DNA of 64,000 nt, taken from contig NZ_RCDI01000001.1 of assembly GCF_003675875.1 (NCBI RefSeq), positions 248,001-312,000 on the forward strand, given 5' to 3'. The position numbers were made by a program, and so were the translations under genes. Positions 42,970 through 52,619 of the stretch are shown here, piece by piece (position 1 is the stretch's first letter; the number at the start of each line of letters is the position of its first letter). The notes under the pieces were generated by a model that was not told the origin of the DNA, searched no databases, and saw only the letters and a program-made list of their open reading frames with translations. The DNA comes from Halostella limicola. GTDB lineage: Archaea > Halobacteriota > Halobacteria > Halobacteriales > Natronoarchaeaceae.

Positions 42970-44271
42970 ATGACTGACGACGACGAGTCCGCGGAGCCGG
43001 GCCTCTCCACGCGGAGCGTACACGCGGGGCAGGAAGCGCCCGACGCCGCGACGGGCGCCCGCGCCCCGCCGCTGTACCAGACGACGTCGTACGTGTTCGA
43101 GGACGCCGACCGCGCGGCGGACCTCTACGCGCTGGACGCCGAGGACCACATCTACTCGCGCATCAGCAACCCGACCGTGCGGACGCTGGAGGAGCGCCTC
43201 GCGAGCCTCGAAGGCGGTACGGGCGCGGTGGCGACGGCAAGCGGCATGGCCGCGCTCGACGCGGCGACGCTCGTCCTCGCGGCGGCGGGCGACAACGTCG
43301 TCTGCTCGACGGACACCTACGGCGGGACGACGGCGTACCTCTCGCACACCGCCTCGCGCCGGGACATCGAGGCGCGCTTCGTGGAGACCCTCGACTACGA
43401 CGCCTACGAGGCGGCGATCGACGAGGACACCGCCTACGTCCACGTCGAGACCATCGGCAACCCCTCGCTGGTCACGCCGGACTTCGAGCGCGTCGCCGAG
43501 ATCGCCCACGAGCACGGCGCGCCGCTGGTCGTCGACAACACGTTCGCCACGCCCGCGCTCTGTCGCCCGCTGGAAGCGGGCGCGGACGTGGTCTGGGAGT
43601 CGACGACGAAGTGGCTCCACGGCTCGGGCACGACCGTCGGCGGCGCGCTGATCGAGGACGGCGAGTTCGACTGGGAAGCGAACGGCTACGAGGAGGTCGC
43701 GGGCCAGAACCCCGCGTACCACGACACCGACTTCTCGCGGGACTTCCCCGACGCGCCGTTCACGCAGGCCGTCCGGTACCGGTCGCTCCGGAGCCTCGGC
43801 GATCAGCAGTCGCCGTTCGACGCCTGGCAGACGCTGCAGGGCCTGGAGTCGTTCCCCCTGCGGATGGAACGCCACTGCGAGAACGCCGCCATCGTCGCTG
43901 AGTACCTCGCGGACCACGACGACGTGGCGTGGGTCACCTACCCCGGGCTGGAGGACCACGAAACCCACGACAACGCGAGCGAGTACCTCAACGGCGGCTA
44001 CGGCGGGATGATCGCGTTCGGGCTCGAAGGCGGCTACGAGGCGGGCAAGGCGTTCTGCGAGAACGTCGACCTGGCCTCGTTCCTCGCGAACATCGGCGAC
44101 GCGAAGACGCTCGTCATCCACCCCGCGAGCACGACCCACGGCCAGTTGTCGCCAGAGGAGCAGCGCCAGGCGGGCGTCACGACCGACCTGATCCGCTTCT
44201 CCGTCGGCATCGAGGACCCCGCGGACATCCTCGCCGACGTGGAGCGGGGGATCGAGGCCGCGACACGATGA
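42970..44271 (+). CDS. metY: O-acetylhomoserine sulfhydrylase (MetY family)
   Basis: This 433-residue PLP enzyme of the Cys/Met metabolism family has [10 protein letters not shown] at the start and [38 protein letters not shown] follows, then the PLP Lys in [11 protein letters not shown]. Long inserts of this type fit O-acetylhomoserine sulfhydrylases, which make homocysteine from O-acetylhomoserine and sulfide. Cystathionine gamma-synthase is a less likely alternative. The next gene, metX, makes the substrate and overlaps this one by 4 nt, so the pair forms a methionine-synthesis operon. Confidence 0.92.
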   Translation: MTDDDESAEPGLSTRSVHAGQEAPDAATGARAPPLYQTTSYVFEDADRAADLYALDAEDHIYSRISNPTVRTLEERLASLEGGTGAVATASGMAALDAATLVLAAAGDNVVCSTDTYGGTTAYLSHTASRRDIEARFVETLDYDAYEAAIDEDTAYVHVETIGNPSLVTPDFERVAEIAHEHGAPLVVDNTFATPALCRPLEAGADVVWESTTKWLHGSGTTVGGALIEDGEFDWEANGYEEVAGQNPAYHDTDFSRDFPDAPFTQAVRYRSLRSLGDQQSPFDAWQTLQGLESFPLRMERHCENAAIVAEYLADHDDVAWVTYPGLEDHETHDNASEYLNGGYGGMIAFGLEGGYEAGKAFCENVDLASFLANIGDAKTLVIHPASTTHGQLSPEEQRQAGVTTDLIRFSVGIEDPADILADVERGIEAATR

Positions 44272-45509
44272 AGGCGACCGCGGGCACCGTCGACCTCGGC
44301 GAGTTCGAGTTCGAGAACGGGGAGTCGATCCCCTCGCTGGAGGTCGCGTACGAGACGTACGGCGAGTTCACCGGCGACAACGCCGTCCTCGTCTGCCACG
44401 CGCTCACCGGGAGCGCCCACGTCGCCAACCGCCGGCTCAGCGACGGCGAAGCGCCCGACACCGGCGGCCAGGCCCGCGCCTGGTGGGACGACATCGTCGG
44501 CCCGGGCAAGGCGATCGACGCGAAGGAGTACTACGTCGTCTGCGTCAACGTCCCCGGCTCGTGCTACGGCACGACGGGGCCGGCGAGCGAGAACCCCGAG
44601 ACCGGCGAGCCGTACGCCACGTCGTTCCCGCCGGTCACCGTCACGGACTGGACGCGCGCCCAGCGGCTGGTGTTGAACGAGCTCGGCGTCGGCCGCCTCC
44701 ACGCGGTCGTCGGCGGTAGCGTCGGTGGGATGAACGTGCTGGAGTGGGCGAAGCAATATCCCGACGACGTCCACCGCCTGATCCCGGTCGCCACCGCGGC
44801 CCGCCTCGACCCGCAGTGCCTCGCGCTCGACGCCGTCGCCCGGCGGGCCATCACCACGGACCCGAACTGGAACGGTGGCGATTACTACGACGGCTCGCCG
44901 GACTCGCCCGACGGCGGCGACCACCCGGACGACGGCCTCGCGCTGGCCCGCCAGCTCGGCCACGTGATGTACCTCTCGAAGGCGTCGATGGAGAAGAAGT
45001 TCGGCCGCCGCGCCGCCGGCCGCGACGCCGCCCGCGACGTGTTCCCCAGCGACCCCGCGGCCGGCTTCTTCCCGTACCGCGACGTGGAGTCCTATCTCGA
45101 CTACCAGGCCGACAAGTTCGTCGACCGGTTCGACGCCAACAGCTACCTCTACCTGACGCGGGCGATGGACAACTACGACCTCGCCGCCGGCTACGACTCC
45201 GACGCGGCCGCGCTCGCGGCGTTCGAGGGCGAGGCGCTCGTCGTCTCCTTCACCGGCGACTGGCACTTCACCAGCGAGCAGGCCGAGTCGCTCGCGGACG
45301 CGTTCCGCGAGGCCGGCATCCCCGTCGCCCACCACGTCATCGACTCCGACCACGGCCACGACGCCTTCCTCGTCGAACCCGAGAACGTCGGCCCGCCCGT
45401 CGCCGACTTCCTGGCGGACGGCGTGGAGGGCCGGTCGATCACCGACACCGCCGACGACGAGGACGACGGCACCGACTTCGCGCCGGTCCACACGAGCCTG
45501 TTCTCGTAG
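44268..45509 (+). CDS. metX: Homoserine O-acetyltransferase (MetX)
   Basis: This 413-residue alpha/beta-hydrolase enzyme transfers an acetyl group from acetyl-CoA to homoserine. It shows [30 protein letters not shown], the nucleophile Ser in [13 protein letters not shown], and the catalytic Asp and His in the final third ([10 protein letters not shown]). The ATG overlaps the metY stop (ATGA), so the two steps are coupled. Its C-terminus is extended by an acidic, variable tail ([11 protein letters not shown]). Together with metY and serA/serB nearby it supports methionine and one-carbon supply. Confidence 0.95.
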   Translation: MKATAGTVDLGEFEFENGESIPSLEVAYETYGEFTGDNAVLVCHALTGSAHVANRRLSDGEAPDTGGQARAWWDDIVGPGKAIDAKEYYVVCVNVPGSCYGTTGPASENPETGEPYATSFPPVTVTDWTRAQRLVLNELGVGRLHAVVGGSVGGMNVLEWAKQYPDDVHRLIPVATAARLDPQCLALDAVARRAITTDPNWNGGDYYDGSPDSPDGGDHPDDGLALARQLGHVMYLSKASMEKKFGRRAAGRDAARDVFPSDPAAGFFPYRDVESYLDYQADKFVDRFDANSYLYLTRAMDNYDLAAGYDSDAAALAAFEGEALVVSFTGDWHFTSEQAESLADAFREAGIPVAHHVIDSDHGHDAFLVEPENVGPPVADFLADGVEGRSITDTADDEDDGTDFAPVHTSLFS

Positions 45510-45643
45510 CCCTCCGCCGTCGGCGTCGTCCGGGTGGCGACCGCGGAACGTCGAATCCAGCGTTGGAACTGTCTGCGAGTATTTTCGGAAATATACTGTA
45601 TGAAGGAAAATCTTTTATGATATGTTTGTGTGTTTCCACGTAC

Positions 45644-46366
45644 ATGTCTCGTGAGGAACCGCCGACTCCGTCGGAGAGCGTACAAGACCCCGTCAACCGG
45701 GAGAACCAGGCCAGCTTCGTCGACAAGCTCCGGCTGCCGGAAGGAACCATCACCGGCGGGGGCGCGTTCGTGCTGGCGTACCTGTTCTACCGCCAGATCG
45801 TGACGTTCTCGATGACCGTGTCGGGCCCGATGGAGGAGGGTCCGGCCGCCTGGATCGTCTCCGGGTGGTACTTCTTCGCCAGCCACGGCGTCGGTCTGGA
45901 GGCGAGCGGGGAAGCCGTGGGGCTGGGCACGCTCCCGGTCAACACACTCTCGTCGTCGTTCAGCTTCGGCGGGTGGCTCCTGCAGGTGCTGATCCTGTTC
46001 CTGCCGGTCATCCTTCTCGTCGGCGCCGGCTACCTCGTCACGTCGTGGACCGACCCGGACGACCTCACGGAACTGGTGGCCGCGAGCGTGTCGGTCGCCC
46101 TGCCGTACCTCGTCCTGTCGCTCGTCGCGGCCGTGCTGATGTCGCACTCGTTCACCGACGAGCAGATGATCACGTCGATCATCCAGAGCTCCGAGCCCCT
46201 GGCGGACAAGTTCGACGAGGTCCCGGGTAACCTCGAAGTGGGCGTCAGCCTCGCCGACGCCGCCCTCTACGCGGGCGTCTTCTACCCCGTCGTGTTCGGC
46301 CTTGTCGGCGGCGCCATCGCGAAAAAGAACCTCCTGTTCGACGAACTCGCCGACGCGCTGAACTGA
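45644..46366 (+). CDS. Four-span haloarchaeal membrane protein, unknown function
   Basis: This 240-residue protein has a hydrophilic start (MSREEPPTPSESVQ), then spans at about 37-56, 111-133, 147-167 and near 210-230, with acidic loops. I do not recognise a named family; the overall form is common among haloarchaeal conserved membrane proteins. A TTTTATGA element 27 nt before the ATG supports the start. It faces the convergent serB gene. Confidence 0.7.
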   Translation: MSREEPPTPSESVQDPVNRENQASFVDKLRLPEGTITGGGAFVLAYLFYRQIVTFSMTVSGPMEEGPAAWIVSGWYFFASHGVGLEASGEAVGLGTLPVNTLSSSFSFGGWLLQVLILFLPVILLVGAGYLVTSWTDPDDLTELVAASVSVALPYLVLSLVAAVLMSHSFTDEQMITSIIQSSEPLADKFDEVPGNLEVGVSLADAALYAGVFYPVVFGLVGGAIAKKNLLFDELADALN

Positions 46367-46391
46367 GCGGCGACCGTTTCGACCGACTCCT

Positions 46392-46411
46392 CGCGACGAC
46401 GCTGCGTCGCG
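46392..46411. terminator. Hairpin between convergent membrane-protein and serB genes
   Basis: CGCGACG and CGTCGCG form a perfect 7-bp stem around a 6-nt loop, 26 nt after the stop at 46366. No T-run follows, so the terminator call is weak. Confidence 0.3.
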
Positions 46412-46534
46412 GGCGTCGCGTTACGCCGATCCGTTTTCGCGACCGTCGGATCGCTTCCCGGAGCGACGGCGCCGCCGCGGCGGTCGCCACCGACTCCGAC
46501 GCCGCCACTCGCGAGCGCCCCCGTACCAGCCCCG

Positions 46535-47212
46535 CTACAGCACGCCGTCCTCTTCGAGCAGCGTCTGGAGCCGGTCCATCCGGGTGACGACCACGTCGCA
46601 GTGCGGACGGACGGCGTCTTTTGGCTCGAACCCGATCGCCTGTCCCGCGACCTGCAGCATCGGCAGATCGTTCGCCCCGTCGCCGACCGCGATGGTGTCG
46701 TCCATCGCGACACCGAGGTCGTCGGCGAGCGCTTCGAGCGCGTCGTCTTTCGTCCCCTCGATGAGCGGCCCCTCGACCTCGCCCGTCAGCGCTCGCAGGA
46801 TTTGCCCGCTCGCGTCTCCCGAGGCGCGTTGCGCCTCGCCTTCCATCGGCAACCGATTCGCCACGATGCTGTCGACGCCGACGCCCTCCTTCTCCAGCGC
46901 GGCCTCGACGCCGCGCTCGAACCCGCCGGTGAGGATGGCGACGTGGACGCCCGCCTCCCGCAGGGCGGCGATGAGGTCCGCCGCGCCGGGGCGCAGGACG
47001 ACCTCGCCGAACGCCGCCTCGGCGTCTTCCTGCGGGAGGTCCTCCAGCAGGGCCGCCCGCTCGCGGACGCTGGTCGCGTAGTCTATCTCGTCGTTCATCG
47101 CCCGCTCCGTTATCTCCGCCATCCGGTCGGCGACCCCGTAGCGCTCCCCGAGGAGCACGGTCATCTCCGAGTCCGAGAGCGTTCCGTCGAAGTCGAACGC
47201 GACGACTGTCAT
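46535..47212 (-). CDS. serB: Phosphoserine phosphatase (SerB)
   Basis: This 225-residue HAD-family enzyme has the nucleophile Asp7 and acid Asp9 in VAFDFDGTLSDSE. AILTGGFERGVE is the second motif, and AVGDGANDLPML supplies the Mg-binding acids. It removes phosphate from phosphoserine, the last step of serine synthesis. It is divergent from serA, with 119 nt between the starts, so both steps can be controlled from one intergenic region. Length is typical for archaeal SerB-type proteins. Confidence 0.93.
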   Translation of the reverse strand: MTVVAFDFDGTLSDSEMTVLLGERYGVADRMAEITERAMNDEIDYATSVRERAALLEDLPQEDAEAAFGEVVLRPGAADLIAALREAGVHVAILTGGFERGVEAALEKEGVGVDSIVANRLPMEGEAQRASGDASGQILRALTGEVEGPLIEGTKDDALEALADDLGVAMDDTIAVGDGANDLPMLQVAGQAIGFEPKDAVRPHCDVVVTRMDRLQTLLEEDGVL

Positions 47213-47300
47213 GGAGCGGAGTTCCGCGGGCAGCGTTGAAAAGGAAGCGATCCGACGCCCGTCGAGCGGCAGATTTCGCCGGGCGTGCCGACAAAGGAAG

Positions 47301-47308
47301 CGTTAACA
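47301..47308 (+). promoter_or_regulatory. TATA-like element of serA
   Basis: CGTTAACA is centred 27 nt upstream of the serA ATG at 47332. The same 119-nt gap also must hold the divergent serB promoter. Confidence 0.45.
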
Positions 47309-47331
47309 GTGCCGCGATTATCCTGTCTCCC

Positions 47332-48921
47332 ATGAAGGTACTCGTCACAGACCCCATCGCGGATGCGGGCCTCGACCGGCTCAGGGAGTCGGGCCACGAG
47401 GTCGTGACCGCGTACGACATCGAGGGCGACGAACTGCTGGAGGCGGTCGCGGACGCCAACGCCATGATCGTCCGCTCGGGCACCGAAGTCACCGAGGAGG
47501 TCTTCGAGGCCGCCCCCGAACTGGTCATCGTCGGTCGCGCCGGCATCGGCGTCGACAACATCGACATCGACGCGGCGACCGAACACGGCGTCATCGTCGC
47601 CAACGCGCCGGAGGGCAACGTCCGCGCGGCCGCCGAGCACACGGTCGCGATGGCGTTCGCGTCCGCCCGGTCGATCCCCCAGGCCCACGTCCGCCTCAAG
47701 GGCGGCGAGTGGGCGAAAGGCGACTACCTCGGCACCGAGGTCAACGGCAAGACGCTTGGCGTCGTCGGCCTCGGCCGCGTCGGTCAGGAGGTCGCGAAGA
47801 AGCTCGACTCGCTGGGCATGGACCTCGTCGCGTTCGACCCCTACATCAGCGAGGAGCGCGCCGCCCAGCTCGGCGCGGAGCTGGTCGATCTGGACGACTG
47901 TCTCGACCGCGCCGACTTCCTGACGGTCCACACGCCCCTGACCCCCGAGACGGAGGACATGATCGGGGAGGAGGAACTCGCCCAGATGGAGGGCGGCTAC
48001 CTCGTCAACTGCGCCCGCGGCGGCGTCGTCGACGAGGACGCGCTCGCCGCCGCCGTCGAGGACGGCGTGCTCGCCGGGGCCGCGATCGACGTGTTCGCCG
48101 ACGAGCCCGTCTCCCCCGACAACCCGCTGCTCGACGTGGAGGACGTCGTCGTCACGCCCCACCTCGGCGCGTCGACGGAGGCCGCCCAGGAGAACGTCGC
48201 CGTCTCGACGGCCGAGCAGGTCGTCGCCGCGTTCGACGAGGAGCCGGTCGTCAACGCCCTGAACGCCCCCTCGATCGACGAGAGCGCGTTCCCCCGCGTC
48301 GAGCCGTACATCGGCCTCGCCGAGACCGCCGGCAAGATCGCCGCGCAGCTGTTCGACGGCCGCATCTCCACCGTCGAAGTGCGCTACGAGGGCGACATCG
48401 CCGAGGAGGACGTCGAACTCGTCACCGCGAGCGGCCTGAAGGGCGTGTTCCAGCCCCTGGAGTGGCAGGTCAACGCGGTCAACGCCCCCCAGATCGCCGA
48501 GGAGCGCGGCATCGAGGTGACGGAGTCGAAGACCCGGCAGGCCGAGGACTTCCAGAGCCTCGTCACCGTGACGGTGTCGGACGGCGAGGAGTCGATCAGC
48601 GTCGACGGGACGCTGTTCGCCGACAACGACCCCCGGATCGTCCGCGTCGACGGCTACCGCGTCGACGCCATCCCCGGCGGCAAGATGATGGTCGCGCGCA
48701 ACACGGACGAGCCGGGCGTCATCGGCCTCATCGGCAGCGTCATGGGCGACCACGAGGTCAACATCGCCGGCATGTACAACGCCCGCGAGACCATCGGCGG
48801 CGAGGCGCTGACGGTGTACAACGTCGACAGCGCCGTCCCCGACGCGGCGTTCGAGACGCTGGAGGCCGACGAGCGCATCATCGAAGTGAAGTACATCTCG
48901 CTGAACGGCGTCGAGGAGTAG
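47332..48921 (+). CDS. serA: D-3-phosphoglycerate dehydrogenase (SerA, long form with ACT domain)
   Basis: This 529-residue oxidoreductase catalyses the first step of serine synthesis. The N-terminal substrate domain (MKVLVTDPIADAGLDRLRE) and NAD-binding domain (GVVGLGRVGQEVAKKLD, FLTVHTPLTPETEDMI) are followed by VTPHLGASTEAAQENVA with the catalytic His. The intervening domain and a C-terminal ACT domain (TDEPGVIGLIGSVMGDHEVN) mark the type I long form, often inhibited by serine. The ATG at 47332 is chosen because homologues start here and the TTAAC element is at the right distance. Confidence 0.96.
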   Translation: MKVLVTDPIADAGLDRLRESGHEVVTAYDIEGDELLEAVADANAMIVRSGTEVTEEVFEAAPELVIVGRAGIGVDNIDIDAATEHGVIVANAPEGNVRAAAEHTVAMAFASARSIPQAHVRLKGGEWAKGDYLGTEVNGKTLGVVGLGRVGQEVAKKLDSLGMDLVAFDPYISEERAAQLGAELVDLDDCLDRADFLTVHTPLTPETEDMIGEEELAQMEGGYLVNCARGGVVDEDALAAAVEDGVLAGAAIDVFADEPVSPDNPLLDVEDVVVTPHLGASTEAAQENVAVSTAEQVVAAFDEEPVVNALNAPSIDESAFPRVEPYIGLAETAGKIAAQLFDGRISTVEVRYEGDIAEEDVELVTASGLKGVFQPLEWQVNAVNAPQIAEERGIEVTESKTRQAEDFQSLVTVTVSDGEESISVDGTLFADNDPRIVRVDGYRVDAIPGGKMMVARNTDEPGVIGLIGSVMGDHEVNIAGMYNARETIGGEALTVYNVDSAVPDAAFETLEADERIIEVKYISLNGVEE

Positions 48922-48943
48922 GCGGCGGCGACGCGGGCGGCCG

Positions 48944-49192
48944 CTACTTCAGGAGGCGACGTAGCGGTCCGTCGCCCCGCCGCTCGCCGGTGCAGTCGCA
49001 GTCGCGCTCGCGCAGCAGCTTCTCGTACCGGTTTATCATCGTCTGTCGCCGTCGCCGCTCGCGGTCGAGGGCCGCTTCGAGGCGCACCACCTCCGCTCGC
49101 AGCTGGGCCACCTGCGTGCGGAGGGCGACGCCCTCGGCGGCGTCGGCGTACTCCGGGAGTCGGTCCGCCGGCTCTGGCTGGTCGGTCTCCAT
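48944..49192 (-). CDS. Small coiled-coil protein with Cys pair, unknown function
   Basis: This 82-residue protein (METDQPEPADRLPEYADAAE) is dominated by a long charged helix (RTQVAQLRAEVVRLEAALDRE), predicted as a coiled coil. It ends with DCDCTGERR and a basic tail. No family is recognised. It sits alone between serA and thrC on the reverse strand. Confidence 0.6.
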   Translation of the reverse strand: METDQPEPADRLPEYADAAEGVALRTQVAQLRAEVVRLEAALDRERRRRQTMINRYEKLLRERDCDCTGERRGDGPLRRLLK

Positions 49193-49263
49193 CGCCGCGA
49201 ACTATGCTACGGAGTGGCAAAACACCCCGGCAGACGGCCGTCCGCCGCCCGTATGACGCCGTT

Positions 49264-50577
49264 CTAGTCGTCGAGGTGTTCCAGCACGGCGTCGGTGTCG
49301 TTCGGCACGGGTTCGGGGTCGCCGCCGGCCGCCGCGGCGGCGTCCGGGTCCTTCAGGAGGTGGCCGGTGGTGAGACAGACGACGGCCTCGTCGTCCGAGA
49401 CGACGCCCTCCTCGCGGAGCTTTCGCAGGCCCGCGACGGAGGCGGCGGAGGCGGGCTCGACGCCGACGCCCTCCGCGGCGAGCGCGCGCTGGGCGTCGGT
49501 GATCGCCTCGTCGGAGACCGCGACGGCGGTGCCGCCCGTCTCGCGGATGCCGGGCAGGGCCTTCGGCGCGTTGACGGGGTTGCCGATGCGGATGGCCGTC
49601 GCGCGCGTCTCGACCTCGTCCCAGCGCTCGGTGTCGTCCCAGCCGTTCTCGACGGCCTCGACCATCGGCGCGGCGCCCTCGGCCTGCACGCCGGTGAGCT
49701 TCGGCACCTCGTCCTCGTCGAGCGCGCCGCTCCGGACGAGTTCGCGGAAGCACTTGTACAGCGCCGCCGTGTTGCCGGCGTTGCCGACGGGGAGGACGAT
49801 CCGGTCGGGGAACCGACCCTCGTCCTCGTAGAACTCCTCTAAGATCTCCAGGCCGATGGTCTTCTGGCCCTCCAGACGGAACGGGTTCAGCGAGTTGAGC
49901 AGGTACGCCTCGCCGCGCTCCGCGAGGTCCTGCACGATGTCCAGGCAGGCGTCGAAGTTGCCGTCGACCTCCAGGATGCGTGCGCCGTGGAGGCTGGCCT
50001 GCGCGACCTTGCCGGCGGCGACCTTGCCGGCGGGCAGGAGGACGAGCGTCTCCAGGCCGGCGCGGGCGCCGTAGGCGGCCAGCGCGGCGCTGGTGTTGCC
50101 GGTCGAGGCGCAGGCGAGGCGGTCGACGCCGAGTTCCTCGGCGACGCGGACGCCGACGGTCATCCCGCGGTCCTTGAAGCTGCCCGTCGGGTTCATCCCC
50201 TCGTGCTTGACGCGGAGGCGGTCGACGCCGACCTCGGATTCGAGGCGGGGGACCTCGTGCAGCGGCGTGTCGCCCTCCGGGAGGGTGACGCCGACCTCGA
50301 ACGGCAGGGCGGCGCTGTAGCGCCACACACCGTCGGAGCGGTGCACCGACGAGCCTCCGCTCGCGCCGCTCCCGGAGACCCCCTCGCCCTCGAAGTCGTC
50401 GAACGTCGCCGGGTCGGCGTATCGCACCTCTAGCAGGCCGTCGCAGTCGTCACAGCGGTACCGGATCGCGTCGAACGGCGCGAACGTCGCGCCACACTCG
50501 ATGCAGGCGAGCCAGACGCCGTCGTCTGCCTCGTCGGGGACGGCGTCGGCCTCGGCGGAGAGCGTCATGGAGCTCAT
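49264..50577 (-). CDS. thrC: Threonine synthase
   Basis: This 437-residue PLP enzyme makes threonine from O-phosphohomoserine. The N-terminal zinc-ribbon-like part has Cys25, Cys28, Cys42 and Cys45 (CIECG and CDDC), common in archaeal threonine synthases. The PLP Lys is in GMNPTGSFKDRGMT. ASTGNTSAALAAYGA and VGNAGNTAALYKC are family blocks. An ATG at 50577 with a TTTTTCC element about 28 nt upstream gives the start; an in-frame ATG lies at 50568. Its location beside serine and methionine genes makes sense, since homoserine is the shared precursor. Confidence 0.95.
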   Translation of the reverse strand: MSSMTLSAEADAVPDEADDGVWLACIECGATFAPFDAIRYRCDDCDGLLEVRYADPATFDDFEGEGVSGSGASGGSSVHRSDGVWRYSAALPFEVGVTLPEGDTPLHEVPRLESEVGVDRLRVKHEGMNPTGSFKDRGMTVGVRVAEELGVDRLACASTGNTSAALAAYGARAGLETLVLLPAGKVAAGKVAQASLHGARILEVDGNFDACLDIVQDLAERGEAYLLNSLNPFRLEGQKTIGLEILEEFYEDEGRFPDRIVLPVGNAGNTAALYKCFRELVRSGALDEDEVPKLTGVQAEGAAPMVEAVENGWDDTERWDEVETRATAIRIGNPVNAPKALPGIRETGGTAVAVSDEAITDAQRALAAEGVGVEPASAASVAGLRKLREEGVVSDDEAVVCLTTGHLLKDPDAAAAAGGDPEPVPNDTDAVLEHLDD

Positions 50578-50673
50578 TAGGGTGAGCAACGGGGCGGGCG
50601 GGGAAAAACGGTCCGCTCCGCGCGAGACCCGCCGCGGTCGGCAACGGGGCGCCCGCCGGTGCGAACGCCCGGG

Positions 50674-51057
50674 CTACGACTCCGCGCCGAACGAGTCGAT
50701 GGAGTCGTGGACGACCTCCGCCCACTGGTCCAGCGCCTCGTGCAGCATCGTCTTCGCCTCCGGGAGCGGCGTCGCGGTGTACTGGTAGACGTAGCCGCCG
50801 GGATCGAGCAGGCGCCGCTCGCGCTCGGCGAGGCCCTTCTCCATCAGCGTGGTCAGCGAGCGGTTGACGTTGCTCCGGTCGCGGTCGAGTTCCTCGGCGA
50901 GCTCCTCGACGGTGCTCCCGGGGTGATCGAGCAGGGCGAGGTACGTCCGCGTCTCGTGGTCCTGGATGTCGAAGACGCAGGTCATCACGTCCCGGAACTC
51001 GGGCTCGGCGGTCTCCAACAGGTCGCCCATGTCCTGAGGCGACTCGGAGTCACTCAT
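50674..51057 (-). CDS. TrmB-type winged-helix transcriptional regulator
   Basis: This 127-residue protein has a winged helix: YLALLDHPGSTVEELAEELD, then RDRSNVNRSLTTLMEKGLAERER with a recognition helix, then a beta wing (GGYVYQYTATPLP) and a C-terminal helix. It is a small TrmB/MarR-like regulator common in haloarchaea. A TTTTAAC element 28 nt upstream of the ATG supports the start. Neighbouring genes (thrC, a small protein and the tandem membrane proteins) are possible targets, but none is shown. Confidence 0.85.
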   Translation of the reverse strand: MSDSESPQDMGDLLETAEPEFRDVMTCVFDIQDHETRTYLALLDHPGSTVEELAEELDRDRSNVNRSLTTLMEKGLAERERRLLDPGGYVYQYTATPLPEAKTMLHEALDQWAEVVHDSIDSFGAES

Positions 51058-51121
51058 GCCCTCCAGTTCGGCGGGAGCGGGGTTAAAACTCGCGGCAGCG
51101 GCGTCCCTTTCGCACCGGCCG

Positions 51122-51364
51122 TCACCCCTCCGCTTCGATGTACCCCTGGTTCTCGATGCAGCGGCGCATCTCGGACTCCTCCTCGTGCTTGTGAAGCGTC
51201 GTCGGCGTGTCGCAGTAGTACACCGTTCCGTCGTGCCGGAGCGTCACCGTGTACTCCGAGCCGAGCATCTCGGTCTCGATGACCACCCGCCGCCCGTCCT
51301 TGAGCGCGTCGAGGATGGTGTCCGCGCCGAGTTCTCCAGCCGTCGCACGTAGTGGTTCAGCCAT
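51122..51364 (-). CDS. Small protein of unknown function
   Basis: This 80-residue protein has a predicted helix (ELGADTILDALKDGRRVVIE) followed by a beta hairpin (TVTLRHDGTVYYCDTP) and an acidic His-containing C-terminus. It looks conserved in haloarchaea, but I cannot name the family. It is divergent from the membrane protein at 51513; the gap holds short repeats TGTGT/ACACA (51417-51437) that could be an operator. Confidence 0.6.
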   Translation of the reverse strand: MAEPLRATAGELGADTILDALKDGRRVVIETEMLGSEYTVTLRHDGTVYYCDTPTTLHKHEEESEMRRCIENQGYIEAEG

Positions 51365-51512
51365 CGTCGTTGGCGACAGATCGCACTCCAGAGCTATCAG
51401 TGTTCCCGGATCGGCGTGTGTCAGACAGTATCACACATAACTCTTGTGGCCCAGTGCGCGGCCGACGCCGCACCGCCGCGGTCCTTTACGCGTGCTCGTG
51501 CCATTCATTCCC

Positions 51513-51992
51513 ATGGCACAGGAAACAGCTACCGACCGTCGCACAGACACTGACACCGCACGCGGCCTCGAAGCGTGGCAGGCCGGCGTCGTCGGAGGGA
51601 TCGCGGGCGGGTTCGCCATGGGGATCATGCTGACGATGCAGATGACGCCGGTCATCGAGAACGCCATCCCGGCGCTGTGGGGACTCTCCGGCGGGCTCGC
51701 GGGCTGGGTCGTCCACATGTCGAACTCCGCAGTGCTGGGCGTCGTCTTCGCCGCCATCGCGAGCGCGGGGGCGCTCCGCGAGTACTCGGACTCCGTCGGC
51801 ACCGGCACCGCCCTCGGAGTCGCGTACGGCGTCGTCCTCTGGGTCGTCCTCGCCGCGGTCGTGATGCCGATATGGCTCGACGCCGTCGGCTTCCCGATGG
51901 CGCCCGCCGTCCCGAACTTCAACCCGCTGAGCCTCGTCGGCCACGTCGTCTACGGGGGCGTCCTCGGCGCGACGTACGCGGCGCTCCGGTAA
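51513..51992 (+). CDS. Four-span membrane protein, first of a tandem paralogous pair
   Basis: This 159-residue protein has a short hydrophilic start (MAQETATDRRTDTDTARG) then four hydrophobic segments with glycine-rich faces (VVGGIAGGFAMGIML, GGLAGWVVHMSNSAVLGVVF, GVAYGVVLWVVLAAVVMPI, SLVGHVVYGGVLGATYAAL). The protein encoded at 52110 has the same size, the same spans and the same closing VGHVVxGGxxGAxxAALxR pattern, so they are paralogues. No catalytic motif is visible. A CTTTAC element 27 nt upstream supports the ATG. Confidence 0.75.
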   Translation: MAQETATDRRTDTDTARGLEAWQAGVVGGIAGGFAMGIMLTMQMTPVIENAIPALWGLSGGLAGWVVHMSNSAVLGVVFAAIASAGALREYSDSVGTGTALGVAYGVVLWVVLAAVVMPIWLDAVGFPMAPAVPNFNPLSLVGHVVYGGVLGATYAALR

Positions 51993-52026
51993 CGCCTTCG
52001 GCCACCACGCTTTTTAGCTGTCAATA

Positions 52027-52043
52027 AACCGTACATAACGGTT
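52027..52043. promoter_or_regulatory. Inverted repeat upstream of the second membrane paralogue
   Basis: AACCGT and ACGGTT flank ACATA, 67 nt before the ATG at 52110. It could be an operator. Confidence 0.3.
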
Positions 52044-52109
52044 CGGCGACGGTGTGTCCCGCACACATCAACGAGATATAGTTTTCCGCACGCCGATACA
52101 GTACGTGGT

Positions 52110-52583
52110 ATGGCAACTTCCGAAGAGTCGGCCTACGCGAAACCCGAGCGGAACAACTCCTACGTGCTGTACGGCGCGGTCGCCGGCGTCGTCGCCGGAC
52201 TCGTCTTCGGCCTCCTCATCCAGTTCCGACTGGAGCGCATGACCGCCATCGGCGCGATGTACACGCTCGGTGACCCCAGCCTCTCGGCGGGCTGGGTCGC
52301 GCACGTGTTCCACAGCGCGCTGTTCGGCGGGCTGTTCGGCCTCGTGCTCGACCGCGAGCCGCTCCGCGCCGTCTCGCGCCGCCCGTTCCGCAACGCCGGC
52401 CTCGGCGTCGGCTTCGGGGCGCTCCTCTGGGCGGTCAACATCGTCTTCCTCTGGCCCCTGTGGCTCAACGGCGTCGGCCTCGCGAACGCGCCCGCCGCAC
52501 CGTTCCTCGGGGTTATGCCGCTGGTCGGACACGTCGTCTGGGGCGGTCTCACCGGCGCGGCGTTCGCCGCACTCGTCAGGTAG
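52110..52583 (+). CDS. Four-span membrane protein, second of the pair
   Basis: This 157-residue protein has spans in YGAVAGVVAGLVFGLLIQF, GWVAHVFHSALFGGLFGLVL, GFGALLWAVNIVFLWPLWL and LVGHVVWGGLTGAAFAALV. It is a diverged tandem duplicate of the gene at 51513. Each has its own TATA element (GATATAG about 30 nt upstream here), so the pair may be expressed differently. Relatives in haloarchaea have been labelled histidine kinase-like without kinase motifs; no such motif is present. Function is unknown. Confidence 0.75.
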   Translation: MATSEESAYAKPERNNSYVLYGAVAGVVAGLVFGLLIQFRLERMTAIGAMYTLGDPSLSAGWVAHVFHSALFGGLFGLVLDREPLRAVSRRPFRNAGLGVGFGALLWAVNIVFLWPLWLNGVGLANAPAAPFLGVMPLVGHVVWGGLTGAAFAALVR

Positions 52584-52619
52584 TCGGGACAGTCGATCGC
52601 GGGAGAATCGGGGCGGCCG

